Of a stretch of 61,653 bases of DNA, positions 36,700-45,819 are shown piece by piece. How positions within the stretch are numbered: position 1 is the stretch's first letter; each line of letters begins with the position of its first letter. Source of the stretch: Acidilobaceae archaeon. GTDB lineage: Archaea > Thermoproteota > Thermoprotei_A > Sulfolobales > Acidilobaceae. Position numbers and translations under genes: made by a program. The stretch covers positions 27,247 to 88,899 of the forward strand of contig JALWTO010000005.1 of NCBI GenBank assembly GCA_027082825.1, written 5' to 3'. The notes under the pieces are model-generated. The model was not told the DNA's origin. It ran no database searches and was given only the letters and a program-made list of their open reading frames with translations.

Positions 36700-39600
36700 T
36701 TATGTGAAGAAGCTCTGCAAGGAGCTTACACCTGAAATCTCTTCCCATGTTATACCAAATGCTAAAAGCATTTGCTCAAATGCAGTCCTGACATAGTCCA
36801 TATATTTGCCTATGTCAATATCAGAGAGCTTTGCTAATCTTATGGGTCTCACTCCTAGGCTATCTCTAGTTTTGACAAAGGGTATTATGTCACCTTTCTT
36901 TACAAGGACTCCATGTTTGCTAAGTTGTAGTGCAGCTTTTACATGCTGTGGTGTGTTTTTAGTATATTCTTTAAGGTTCTTAGTAAGTGAAATTTTAAAA
37001 GCTAGCTCGTCTAATGTATACTCTCTATTCTTAAGCTTTGTATACATATTCTTTACCAGCTCTCTCAGGTCCTCTAGCACTTTTGATACATCCTCAGGTC
37101 CTTTCATGCCAGATAGAAGAATTACAGCATTGGCGAACTCGTTCTTTATGAATTCAGGTGTGTTACTCTTTTTTCCAATCATGCCCTTTATTATGACCTC
37201 ACCATCGTTTGTTATTCCTATATAGTTTTTCTTAAGTCCGCTAAAAAGAACTATCTTAAGGATTTTATCAACTTCTAGATCCAATCCATGTTTTTCCCTG
37301 ACATATTCAATGAGTTTTTCCATAGCTTCTTTATCAGTACTCCATACAAACAATGAGTCAGTATCTCCATAAACTATATGAAGGTTCAGTTCTTCAGCTT
37401 CTCTTAATGCATCCAATAGAGTATTTCTACCAATAGCAGTAACACTCTCTGCAACAGCAAGGCTAAAGAAGCCAAAGCTTTCATTACCAAAAACTCCGTA
37501 GCTAGCATTAATGTAAACTTTCATTGCCGCTTGGACAGTGTTGTACCATAGTCTTTCCTCTTCTGGAAGGCTCTTATCTTTAGCTTTTCTCTTATAGATT
37601 TTTACTCTAAAGTCTCTGAGAAGACCTACGATTTCACTAGTTATACCTTTTATTGACATACATACTTTATGGCCAACATCAGGGATATTTTTGATATTGT
37701 TATCACAATAGGGGTTATTGACCGTTTCATAGCTCAGATTCCAGTTTCTTATTATTGAAGGATACAGACTTGCAAAATCTAATACAACTATATCAAAGAA
37801 GATGCCCTGAGGAGGAGAAAGTACTATTGCACCTTGATATCTCTTATCTTTTATCCTAGCTTTGCTCCTAACAACACCTCCTAGCTTCATTATGTCCTCC
37901 TTTCTTGGTATAAGATAGCCTCTTCTTCTATGTTCCCAGTACATTAGGCTTTTAATCCAGCTGGATACCTGGCTTCTGGTAACATCTTCTATTCCTAGCT
38001 TTGATATTCTCATCAACAGAATTATGAGGTTCCATATAAGGTAAGAGTTATGGGTTAGTAGCTCAAGCGTTAGATCTGCGTCCTTTAGGTTATATTTGGC
38101 TAGGAGACTTAGGGTTATATTGGAGATTATATCTGGAAGTTCTACCTTATGCTCACCCAAAAGAGCTTCGGCTATAGTATCTAGGTTCTTTTCTCTATAT
38201 TTGTTTCCAAAGGCATAGGTCTGAAGTGCCTTTATGTCAAATAACTTATAAAGGTCTATATGAACTCCCCAAGATATACTATAATGATCTCTTTTAGGCT
38301 TAATACCCATAGACCACTCGCTTAGGCCTAATGTTTTCATTCTGTTTCTGATATAGGGAAGATCGAAGTTATCACCATTAAACGTCACTATAATTGGACA
38401 TTCGGTTAGATAACTCATTAGGTCAAGAAGTAAAGCTTTTTCGTCATCATAAATCTCCATTTCGACATCGATATTTGATATGTTACCCAGGGGTAAGTCT
38501 TTTCTGAAGAGCATGAATAACTTCTTCTTGCCATCATTTCTACTAACAGCCACGCTAATAATCGGATTATCGGCCTTATCAGGGTCAGGAACCCTACCTA
38601 TATCTTCAGTATAAACCTCTATATCAACAGCAGCCATACAGGGCCTTGGAGGTGATCTTTCGAAAAGAGGAAGCCAATAAGATATATTTTTCAGGCTTTC
38701 TTCAGAGAGATTAAGAGCTTTAAGAACAGATATCTTGAAATCTTTACTAACCTCGTTATCTAAGGATTGCCAATCTTTGTTAACCTTGTATCTCATGCCA
38801 GGGACAAGGCCTAGATCATATATATAATTATGGTGGTACTTTATGTCGGCTTCCCAAGCCCCCTCATTTTCACCTCTAAACCTCTCTCTGAGACTTCTGA
38901 CAGCTAAAGGATCTTTAACAACTATTTTTGTCATCTTAGTTTTCTCTCTTTTTATGGGATTTATTTTTACTACTATGTCAAATCTCTCGAAGGACTCATG
39001 TTTTTCAACATTCTTTTTTCTTTCCTTTATTTCTTCAGGTGTAAGGTTTGTGAGAATATAAGGCTTATGTCCAGTTTTGTCGGGGACTTTTATTATTTTG
39101 TCTTTCTCGGGATCATATATTAATGCAACAGCCTTGTTAAGCTTGCCATCATATTCTATCTCTAAAAGAAAACCTTCAGCACTTTTTGCATATGTGCCAA
39201 GTATTTTCTCGGGAATAAACTTCTCCTTAATTTTTTCGATGGCAAACACATCTTCTATATTTACAGGTTTTTTTCTTATCCTGTTAATCGATCGATTTTC
39301 GCCATTTTCATGTCTTGATTGCGTTTTTTTCTCCTTCATGATAATGAAGCTTTTATTGGAATTACTAACTACATTTTTCTCCGAGAATCCCTTAGTTGAT
39401 TCTGATTTCGAATCTTTCGTTGTTTTCTTGTTATTGCTCTTTTTGTCTAAGACATTATGAATTAGAGGTTGTTCTTTCTTTCTATTCCTTTTTATGGGTC
39501 TAGGACTTTTCCTTTCATCTCTTATGAAATCTAAGATAGTAACCTTTCTATTCCTTTCCCCATGTTTTCTATCGGAAGAATTTTTTTCCTCGTCATTTTT

Positions 39601-39705
39601 GTCTTTTCCCTCAATATCGTTGTCCTTCTCCAGCGTTTTCCTTAGATACTTGATTAGTTTTTCAGGATCATTAACCATCGTCGTTCCCTCAGTTCTTGGT
39701 TGCAC
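36700..39705 (-). CDS. polB1: Family-B replicative DNA polymerase PolB1
   Basis: 1001 residues; main replicative polymerase of crenarchaea. Residues 1 to about 160 are a Lys/Ser-rich, probably disordered extension longer than in Sulfolobus PolB1. The exonuclease motifs follow: DIEVYTED near 360, FNGDNFDLPYIRN, and YNLKDADLTLE. Polymerase motif A is DFASLYPSIIRNWNLSYETV near 640, motif B is KVYINASYGVFGNESFG near 735, and motif C is YGDTDSLF near 778. The C-terminal SLQSFF resembles a PCNA-binding PIP box. Start is GTG 39705 or ATG 39678 (GAGGGA upstream). A TATA box at 39744-39751 fits both. Confidence 0.95.
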   Translation of the reverse strand: MQPRTEGTTMVNDPEKLIKYLRKTLEKDNDIEGKDKNDEEKNSSDRKHGERNRKVTILDFIRDERKSPRPIKRNRKKEQPLIHNVLDKKSNNKKTTKDSKSESTKGFSEKNVVSNSNKSFIIMKEKKTQSRHENGENRSINRIRKKPVNIEDVFAIEKIKEKFIPEKILGTYAKSAEGFLLEIEYDGKLNKAVALIYDPEKDKIIKVPDKTGHKPYILTNLTPEEIKERKKNVEKHESFERFDIVVKINPIKREKTKMTKIVVKDPLAVRSLRERFRGENEGAWEADIKYHHNYIYDLGLVPGMRYKVNKDWQSLDNEVSKDFKISVLKALNLSEESLKNISYWLPLFERSPPRPCMAAVDIEVYTEDIGRVPDPDKADNPIISVAVSRNDGKKKLFMLFRKDLPLGNISNIDVEMEIYDDEKALLLDLMSYLTECPIIVTFNGDNFDLPYIRNRMKTLGLSEWSMGIKPKRDHYSISWGVHIDLYKLFDIKALQTYAFGNKYREKNLDTIAEALLGEHKVELPDIISNITLSLLAKYNLKDADLTLELLTHNSYLIWNLIILLMRISKLGIEDVTRSQVSSWIKSLMYWEHRRRGYLIPRKEDIMKLGGVVRSKARIKDKRYQGAIVLSPPQGIFFDIVVLDFASLYPSIIRNWNLSYETVNNPYCDNNIKNIPDVGHKVCMSIKGITSEIVGLLRDFRVKIYKRKAKDKSLPEEERLWYNTVQAAMKVYINASYGVFGNESFGFFSLAVAESVTAIGRNTLLDALREAEELNLHIVYGDTDSLFVWSTDKEAMEKLIEYVREKHGLDLEVDKILKIVLFSGLKKNYIGITNDGEVIIKGMIGKKSNTPEFIKNEFANAVILLSGMKGPEDVSKVLEDLRELVKNMYTKLKNREYTLDELAFKISLTKNLKEYTKNTPQHVKAALQLSKHGVLVKKGDIIPFVKTRDSLGVRPIRLAKLSDIDIGKYMDYVRTAFEQMLLAFGITWEEISGVSSLQSFFT

Positions 39706-40018
39706 TGTTAGGGAGCTCTCAGGAAGAAAGTAGGGTATAAGCGCTTATATAGAATCTGGAATTTAAAGATCTTGATGATATTTTTTAATTGGGTATTACT
39801 TTATGATGGCTTGTTTTAGTTCTTTTATTAATAATTAATATTTGCTGAAGGAAGAACTGTTTAAATACTTAATTAGGTTTCTTAAGGCACTTTCATATTC
39901 TAACTAAGGATTAAAAAGGAGCTGAAATTAACTAGGTCTATATTAGGGCATATTTTCAGAACTTAGCAACCTTTTTGTAAGAGCTATTCCTGGAAGAGAG
40001 GTCTTAAGGAGGTAGAAT
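39706..40018. other. Divergent promoter region between polB1 and the HdrD-like gene
   Basis: 313 nt. Left part holds the polB1 TATA box. The plus-strand side has TTTAAATAC near 39870, which could drive the oxidoreductase gene with a leader of about 120 nt. A palindromic TATAAGCGCTTATA lies at 39736-39749, overlapping the polB1 TATA box, and might be an operator. No ORF or structured RNA seen. Confidence 0.4.
39744..39751 (-). promoter_or_regulatory. TATA box for polB1
   Basis: TATATAAG on the minus strand, giving a predicted start near 39722 and a leader of roughly 17 nt before GTG 39705. It overlaps the 14-bp palindrome at 39736-39749. Confidence 0.5.
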
Positions 40019-42127
40019 GTGTTGCTGAACCCAAGGCCGCCTATGATACATCACCTGTTGTTCGTTGAGGATTTGATACCAATAGTATATATAGTATCTA
40101 CCATAACAGTTATAGTATTGCTTTATGCACTTTGGGAAGGATATAAAAGATGGACTTATGGCGGGCAAAAAATAAAGTGGAGACCTTGGAGTTCAAGATT
40201 AAAGACATTGACGAAATATGCTCTTCTTCAGTGGAAAGTTCTAAGGCAAAGATTTCCAGGAGTTATGCATCTTCTTATATACTTGGGTATGGGTTGGCTC
40301 TTTCTAGCAACAATACTTAGGGCTATAGATCTCCACATATTTCATGATATTTATGGAGAGGCATTTATATATGGAAGGTTCTTTGAGGTCTACAAGTTCC
40401 TTGATAACATAGCAGGTCTAATGGTTCTTATAGGAAGCCTTATAGCTATTACAAGGAGAGCCCTAAATCTAACACCAAATCTACCGAAGGACTCTACTTA
40501 TTATGCAGTCCTTGTAGGGTTTATCGTAATTGTAATAACAGGGTTTTTCTTGGATGGTATGGCAAGTGCGGGTTCAGTTAAATTAAGGGCACCCTATGAA
40601 AGTCCATATTATGATCCTGTTGGGTATTTAGTATTTAAATGGGCTTCAGGTTTGAGTATTCAAGAACTAAGGGCTATATATAGACCGCTGTGGCTTTTCC
40701 ATTTTCTCTTTGCCCAACTTATGCTTGCCCTGATACCATTCACAAATCTCTGGCATATCGCAGCGGCAACATTAAATGTTACCTTTGCAAGAACAGTTCC
40801 TGATGCACAGGTAATAAAACCTATTGAGGATATAGATGAGAGAATAGAGAAAGGTGAAACAATAGGAATAGTTAAGCTATCTGATACTACTTGGAAACAA
40901 AGGATGGACTTTGATGCATGCACTTCATGTATGAGGTGTACAAATGCATGCCCGGCTTATAACTCTGGAAAGATATTAAGCCCAAGAGATGTCATAGTTA
41001 CGTTGAGAAATATCATGTACAAGGACAAGTGGGACGAAGAGGTTGTTGGTAAGAAAAAGTTCCAGATAGATCCTGAAGCTGTCTGGAGCTGTGTTACTTG
41101 TGGTGCATGTCTATATGAATGTCCAGTCTTGGTGCATCATGTCGATACTATAATAGATTTAAGAAGAGGAATGATATCAAGTGCTAGTGAAGATATACCA
41201 GAGGACGCACAGAATGCGCTTTATAACTTGATGCAACAGGGTAATCCATTTGGGTTTAATCCAGCTGATAGAGAGGAATGGATTCAATCTCTTGCTGAAA
41301 AATTTGGTGATGATATAATAGCAAAAGAGGAAGGGGAGTATGATTATCTATATTGGATAGGCTGCGTTACAAGTTATGATCCTAGAATAAGACCAGTTGC
41401 CGAGAATGTAATCGCAATATTGAAAAAACAGGGATTTAAAATTGGTGTGCTTCTTGAGGAAGGATGCTGTGGTGAACCTGCAAGACGAATGGGTGAAGAA
41501 ACTCTCTTTGTTGACATAATGAAACAGAACTTAGAAATCCTCTCTAGGTATAGGTTTAGGAAATTGCTTGTGAACTGTCCACATGGATATCATGTCTTTA
41601 AGAATGAATACCCAAGATATAAGAAATATCTTGAATCAAAGGATGATACTAAGGAACTCGCTAAGGTTTTAGAAAGGCTCAAAGTGGAACATCATAGTAT
41701 TTTACTTTCGAGGCTTATAGCTGAGGGCAAGATAAGACCATCAAAGGAGCTTGATCTAAAGATTACATATCATGATCCATGTTATCTTGGCAGATGGAAT
41801 GGTGTTTTTGAAGAGCCGAGAGAAGTCATAAGATCAATTCCAGGAACAGATTTTGTAGAGATGCCAAGAAACAGGTCTAGAAGTTTCTGTTGTGGAGGTG
41901 GTGGAGGACATATGTTCTATGAGATAAAGAAAGGCGAGAGACTAGCAACAATCAGAGCCAAAGAGGCTGCAGGAACAGGGGCTAAGGTTGTGGCTGTTGC
42001 TTGTCCCTATTGCAATACTATGCTTAGAGCAGAGGCTGATCAGTTTAATTTCGAGGTCAGAGATATAGCAGAACTTTTGGGAGAGTCCTTAGATGTTGCC
42101 ACAGAAAAAGAGAAGACAAATCAGTAG
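40019..42127 (+). CDS. Membrane HdrD-like FeS oxidoreductase (EtfAB:quinone oxidoreductase-like)
   Basis: 702 residues. The N-terminal 250 form about six membrane helices of NarI/HdrE type, with His residues suited to heme b. Then come two [4Fe-4S] motifs, CTSCMRCTNACP near 301 and CVTCGACLYECP near 358, and two CCG domains (CCGE near 482; FCCGGGGGH near 622, followed by CPYC). This fused HdrE-HdrD layout is that of membrane oxidoreductases that pass electrons from EtfAB to quinone in acyl-CoA oxidation. The acyl-CoA dehydrogenase at 52.6 kb supports this reading. AGGAGGT lies 5 nt before GTG 40019. Confidence 0.82.
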   Translation: MLLNPRPPMIHHLLFVEDLIPIVYIVSTITVIVLLYALWEGYKRWTYGGQKIKWRPWSSRLKTLTKYALLQWKVLRQRFPGVMHLLIYLGMGWLFLATILRAIDLHIFHDIYGEAFIYGRFFEVYKFLDNIAGLMVLIGSLIAITRRALNLTPNLPKDSTYYAVLVGFIVIVITGFFLDGMASAGSVKLRAPYESPYYDPVGYLVFKWASGLSIQELRAIYRPLWLFHFLFAQLMLALIPFTNLWHIAAATLNVTFARTVPDAQVIKPIEDIDERIEKGETIGIVKLSDTTWKQRMDFDACTSCMRCTNACPAYNSGKILSPRDVIVTLRNIMYKDKWDEEVVGKKKFQIDPEAVWSCVTCGACLYECPVLVHHVDTIIDLRRGMISSASEDIPEDAQNALYNLMQQGNPFGFNPADREEWIQSLAEKFGDDIIAKEEGEYDYLYWIGCVTSYDPRIRPVAENVIAILKKQGFKIGVLLEEGCCGEPARRMGEETLFVDIMKQNLEILSRYRFRKLLVNCPHGYHVFKNEYPRYKKYLESKDDTKELAKVLERLKVEHHSILLSRLIAEGKIRPSKELDLKITYHDPCYLGRWNGVFEEPREVIRSIPGTDFVEMPRNRSRSFCCGGGGGHMFYEIKKGERLATIRAKEAAGTGAKVVAVACPYCNTMLRAEADQFNFEVRDIAELLGESLDVATEKEKTNQ

Positions 42128-42130
42128 GAG

Positions 42131-42140
42131 TTATATAAAA
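42131..42140 (+). promoter_or_regulatory. TATA box for the phosphodiesterase gene
   Basis: TTATATAAAA directly after the oxidoreductase stop codon, predicting a start near 42162, just before the AAGGTGAT ribosome-binding site (42168-42175). Confidence 0.5.
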
Positions 42141-42182
42141 GCATAATTTTTTAATAACATTTGAGGAAAGGTGATATCTTTA

Positions 42183-42743
42183 ATGCCAAAGATAATCATA
42201 ATTGCAGACACGCATATACCTGAGAGAGCTTCTTGGATTCCATCTGGAATAGAATCAGTATTGATGGACGAGGTCAGAAATTCAGATATCTTGGTTCATG
42301 GAGGTGATTTGGTATCTGAGGATGTGCTTAAATGGGCCAAGTCCTTGACCTCAATGTTTTATGTTGTTGTTGGAAATATGGACTATCTAGATTTACCAGA
42401 AAGAGTTAAATTTCATATAGATGATATTTATATAGGTGTCCTTCATGGTCATCAGGTCTATCCAAGAGGAAATCTAGATCAACTAACGGATATTGCAAGA
42501 GAAATGAACGTCCATGTTCTAATCTCAGCCCATACTCATAGACCATTGGTTAAGGAATATAGAGGAATAGTACATCTAAATCCAGGAAGTTTAACAGGAG
42601 TCTGGGGAGGAGGCGGAGGTTCAATGAAGCCTAGCTTTCTTGTTATAAATGTCTCAGACAGAAAGAGACTTAATGTAATTCTTTATGAGCAGAAAGAAGA
42701 CAGGATCGAGAAACAGGAGTTCAACTTTAATATTTCTTTTTAG
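42183..42743 (+). CDS. MJ0936/YfcE-type metallophosphoesterase
   Basis: 186 residues, calcineurin-like fold. Metal ligands are visible in IADTHIPE (D,H), HGGDL, GNMDYLD, LHGHQ and SAHTHRP. Close relatives hydrolyse phosphodiesters in vitro; physiological substrate unknown. A GVWGGGGGSMKP insertion in the last third is Gly-rich. ATG 42183 follows AAGGTGAT by 7 nt. Overlaps the small heat-shock gene by 17 nt, tail to tail. A second, more distant paralogue is at 50661-51176. Confidence 0.88.
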   Translation: MPKIIIIADTHIPERASWIPSGIESVLMDEVRNSDILVHGGDLVSEDVLKWAKSLTSMFYVVVGNMDYLDLPERVKFHIDDIYIGVLHGHQVYPRGNLDQLTDIAREMNVHVLISAHTHRPLVKEYRGIVHLNPGSLTGVWGGGGGSMKPSFLVINVSDRKRLNVILYEQKEDRIEKQEFNFNISF

Positions 42744-43185
42744 CTCTTATTAAAACTAAATCACCCTTAACTTCATATCTTGCTGTTGATGGATCTACTC
42801 TTGATGGTAGTGGATATAGCCCCCTATATTCTCTTAGGGTTAGATGTCTATAAGAATACCCCCATGCTCGAGAAACCTTTCTTGTATCCAAGGATGCAAT
42901 AATTTCAACTTTATCTTCAAATACTTTAATATCAAGAGTTTCTCTTTTGGCTCCTGGAACAGATACAGCTATTATGACATATTCACCCTCCTCATATATT
43001 GATGCTAGTGGTTCCTCTTTACCGCTTTTTAGGGTTTCCATGGCTTTCTCATAGAATCTTTCGTAGGTTCTTTCAGAGCCCAAGAAATTTTGTAGCATCT
43101 CGTCCATGAGTCTTTCTGTTTCCTGCATTCTTTTTCTCATGTTCCTTAACATGTCCTCTATTATTTTGAATGGGTCCCAGCTCAA
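42727..43185 (-). CDS. Small heat-shock protein, Hsp20/alpha-crystallin family
   Basis: 152 residues: about 60 residues of amphipathic helix (rich in Met, Arg and Glu), then the alpha-crystallin domain with VSVPGAKRETLDIKVFEDKVEI and YRGLYPLPSRVDPSTARYEVKGDLVLI, the latter carrying the usual 'GxLxI'-like end of the domain. An ATP-independent holdase. No clear C-terminal IxI motif. TTG 43185 with AGGTG upstream is favoured over GTG 43194, which belongs to that site. Confidence 0.85.
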   Translation of the reverse strand: MSWDPFKIIEDMLRNMRKRMQETERLMDEMLQNFLGSERTYERFYEKAMETLKSGKEEPLASIYEEGEYVIIAVSVPGAKRETLDIKVFEDKVEIIASLDTRKVSRAWGYSYRHLTLREYRGLYPLPSRVDPSTARYEVKGDLVLIRAKKKY

Positions 43186-43226
43186 CGAATACACCTCTTA
43201 GTTTTTATTTGGTCTAATCAGAGCCC

Positions 43227-44003
43227 TTACGAGTAAATTAGAGGAGGTCTGTACTCAAATCCTTTGCCCATTCTGGCTAAGGTCTCCTTTGTTTCTTTCA
43301 TTAAGCTATTTAGTCTTAGCTTTATAGTTTCTGCTTCCTCTAGCAGTTTTGATATGTCTATCTCTATATTTGATATTTTTGAGAAGATCTTGACTGCCTC
43401 AGCAGCTGCTTCAGGATCTGGAAACTCAGGATAAGATTCAACCATTATAACTAGGTTTCTTATATAACGTCTGGCAGCTTCCTTAAGAATTATGGCATAG
43501 GGACCCACAAGTATACCTTCATTAAGTTTTTCTATTCCTTTAATTTCTTTGGCAAACTTTTCTGTCTCTGGATCAGATACAAGCCAATAGACTGAGGGCG
43601 ATCCTCCCTTTAGTCTTCTAGGAGAACCTAGGCCTGTCACGCTAATTATTAGATCAACACCCTTTCTTCTTGCATATTCAACTATTGCCGATGCAAGGGG
43701 GGCTATCCCAGGAGTGTTAACTGGAACATCTGTAACTAGTATGGCAATTTCTCCATTGCTATATATTCTCATTGGATATTTAGGTTCTCCATTAGATATA
43801 ACGACAACTGGAGGAAGGAATGTATAACTTTCGACTCCAACAACATCATTTAGGTTTAGAGTTCTAACTAGATGTGCTGCACTTATAGTTCCAACAAGTC
43901 CTACGTCGGGAAGTCCTAGAATTAAGTACTTAGGTCTCCCAAACTCTTCAAATTCTCTAAACTCAAAACCATTTATTTCTTCCTCAACGATTACTCTTTT
44001 CAA
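43227..44003 (-). CDS. PAC2-family proteasome assembly chaperone (PbaA/PbaB-like) ending in HbYX
   Basis: 258 residues. The PAC2 fold is shown by YLILGLPDVGLVGTISAAHLV near residue 30 and GLGSPRR plus VGPYAIILKEAARR. Archaeal relatives help assemble or bind 20S proteasomes. The protein ends ...PPLIYS: Ile-Tyr-Ser is a hydrophobic-Tyr-any tail that docks in the proteasome alpha ring, so this one is probably a PbaA-type binder. TTG 44003 follows AGGTGA by 5 nt. GTG 44012 lies within that site. Confidence 0.85.
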   Translation of the reverse strand: MKRVIVEEEINGFEFREFEEFGRPKYLILGLPDVGLVGTISAAHLVRTLNLNDVVGVESYTFLPPVVVISNGEPKYPMRIYSNGEIAILVTDVPVNTPGIAPLASAIVEYARRKGVDLIISVTGLGSPRRLKGGSPSVYWLVSDPETEKFAKEIKGIEKLNEGILVGPYAIILKEAARRYIRNLVIMVESYPEFPDPEAAAEAVKIFSKISNIEIDISKLLEEAETIKLRLNSLMKETKETLARMGKGFEYRPPLIYS

Positions 44004-44074
44004 CTCAATCACCTTTCACAAGATAATAATTATGCAAAAAACTTAAAGAATGTTTTTAGGCTATAGATTTTTAT

Positions 44075-45148
44075 TTAATGTGTTTGAGGAATAATCTTGG
44101 CTTTAAACGGTTTTTCTAAAGAGCCCTCGATTATTTCATAGTTAAATTCACTTATTAGAATTTTTAGAAGTTTAAGCATCGTGTAAGTGTGCATGGTCAA
44201 CTTGGCTCCAAATATTTTAGACTTCTTCGATGCAAATGCAAGATATATGAGTATCATATCAGACATATGTCTATCCAGTGGAGCTCCAGTTTTAAGGTCT
44301 TCTATGAGAACCTCAGCTGCCTCTCTTCCTACGGTTTCAGCTCTCTTTCCTTTAGCCCCCAGGGAATCTCCTCCAAGTTTTGATCTCTCACATATAGCCT
44401 CGACTAAAACCCCGCTTCCTGGACCAAGATGAGGATCCTTTTCTGGAGGGTTCCATTCGAGATATATCTTTGGTTTGACTCTAAGATTCTTTTCAATTAG
44501 GGATAAGGCTGCATAGCTTTGTCTTTCTGCAACATGTTTGGGAAGTCTAACAGCGTGGGAATATATGTTGATTTTAACAATATTCCCCCTATAGATAAAG
44601 TCGGTTCCCTTAAACTCGTTTGGAGGATCCTCAATATTTAGCCTAACAATGCCCCCTCCTTTTGGGTAATGCCCCCTCCTCAGTAGTTGCAGTTCAATGC
44701 GATAGCCAAGTATGTTAAGATACCAGAAAAATATTTTTCTAATATAATCAATCGTCGGAGCCATGGGAACATCAGTTCCTCCTCTTATTTCAATCTTGAC
44801 TTTTTTTGGTGCAAAAGCAAGCACAGGTAGAAGTGCTTGTAAGACTAATGAAACACTCCCAGCAGTTCCTACATTAAATTTAAAGTTTCCACCTTTTATT
44901 GTACCGGGCTCAAAAATTAGATCTGTGCTGCCAACAAAAGCTCCTCTTACTTTGGCATCTGTTATCTCGGCTAGTGCCTTGACTGCTGTTAGATGTTGAG
45001 GTCTTAGTCCAGGTCTTTTTCTTTTGGCCCTTATATTGTAAACTCTTATAGGAATTCTTAGTATTGAGGCTATAGAAAGGGCACTCCTTAATATCTGACC
45101 ACCACCTTCTCCCATAGAACCATCTATTTCAATGGGTTTTTCTTCCAT
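44075..45148 (-). CDS. rtcA: RNA 3'-terminal phosphate cyclase
   Basis: 357 residues. Converts RNA 3'-phosphate to a 2',3'-cyclic phosphate using ATP. Family segments are EIDGSMGEGGGQILRSALSIAS, KRPGLRPQHLTAVKAL, GGTDVPMAPTIDYIR, and the adenylylated His in DRHMSDM near residue 290. ATG 45148 follows AGGTGT with about 10 nt spacing and is 4 nt after the NMNAT stop codon, forming a two-gene operon. Confidence 0.95.
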   Translation of the reverse strand: MEEKPIEIDGSMGEGGGQILRSALSIASILRIPIRVYNIRAKRKRPGLRPQHLTAVKALAEITDAKVRGAFVGSTDLIFEPGTIKGGNFKFNVGTAGSVSLVLQALLPVLAFAPKKVKIEIRGGTDVPMAPTIDYIRKIFFWYLNILGYRIELQLLRRGHYPKGGGIVRLNIEDPPNEFKGTDFIYRGNIVKINIYSHAVRLPKHVAERQSYAALSLIEKNLRVKPKIYLEWNPPEKDPHLGPGSGVLVEAICERSKLGGDSLGAKGKRAETVGREAAEVLIEDLKTGAPLDRHMSDMILIYLAFASKKSKIFGAKLTMHTYTMLKLLKILISEFNYEIIEGSLEKPFKAKIIPQTH

Positions 45149-45152
45149 GCTA

Positions 45153-45704
45153 TTATACACCTGAAAGTCTTCTAAGCCTTTCAACAAATCCTATTTTTCT
45201 AAGGTCGTCAATTATATCCTTTGGTACGCATTCTGTCCAGTTCTCTTTTCCTTCGATAATTCTCTTTCTTATCTCAGTGCCACTACAGATCTTCCTCCTA
45301 AACATCGGAGGTTTTATAGCAATTAACCCCATATCTTCAAAGAGCAAAAGGACAAGTTCGTTTCCAGAGACTACGCCATCAAAAGGAGGTAATAACATTT
45401 TCAAATATTGAACCCACATTTTATTTGAATTAATATCCATTATGGGGATTATTTTAACTCTCTTACAGTAATCGGTTCCAATGTGTTTTTCTAGTATTTT
45501 TTCTAAAAGGACAATACGTTCTCCAGCAGTCAAAGGATTCTCTAGAGAAAAGCTGTCCTGTGCAGAGCCTATAATGACTATGACTTCATTGGCTAGGCTT
45601 AGAGCGTACTTTATTGTTTCTATATGTCCATAATGTGGAGGTTGAAATCTACCAGGAATTATAAGTCTTCCATAGTTGTTGCTTTTTGTCGTCTCCAGAC
45701 TCAA
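45153..45704 (-). CDS. Nicotinamide-nucleotide adenylyltransferase (NMNAT)
   Basis: 183 residues, archaeal NMNAT: forms NAD (or deamido-NAD) from the mononucleotide and ATP. GRFQPPHYGHIETIKYAL holds the GxFxPxHxGH nucleotide motif, and CSGTEIRKRIIEG is the second, ISSTxIR-like motif. It continues the route started by the nicotinate phosphoribosyltransferase at 24-25 kb. TTG 45704 has GGTG 8 nt upstream. Confidence 0.92.
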   Translation of the reverse strand: MSLETTKSNNYGRLIIPGRFQPPHYGHIETIKYALSLANEVIVIIGSAQDSFSLENPLTAGERIVLLEKILEKHIGTDYCKRVKIIPIMDINSNKMWVQYLKMLLPPFDGVVSGNELVLLLFEDMGLIAIKPPMFRRKICSGTEIRKRIIEGKENWTECVPKDIIDDLRKIGFVERLRRLSGV

Positions 45705-45819
45705 AGTTAAGCACCAATTTTGAGGTTATAGTAAAAACTCTATATAACTCTGTTTTTTAGGTATCTTTAGTTTTAAGACTTAAAGGGAATCATGCATAAT
45801 TGTTAAAGGGTCTTAAGAT

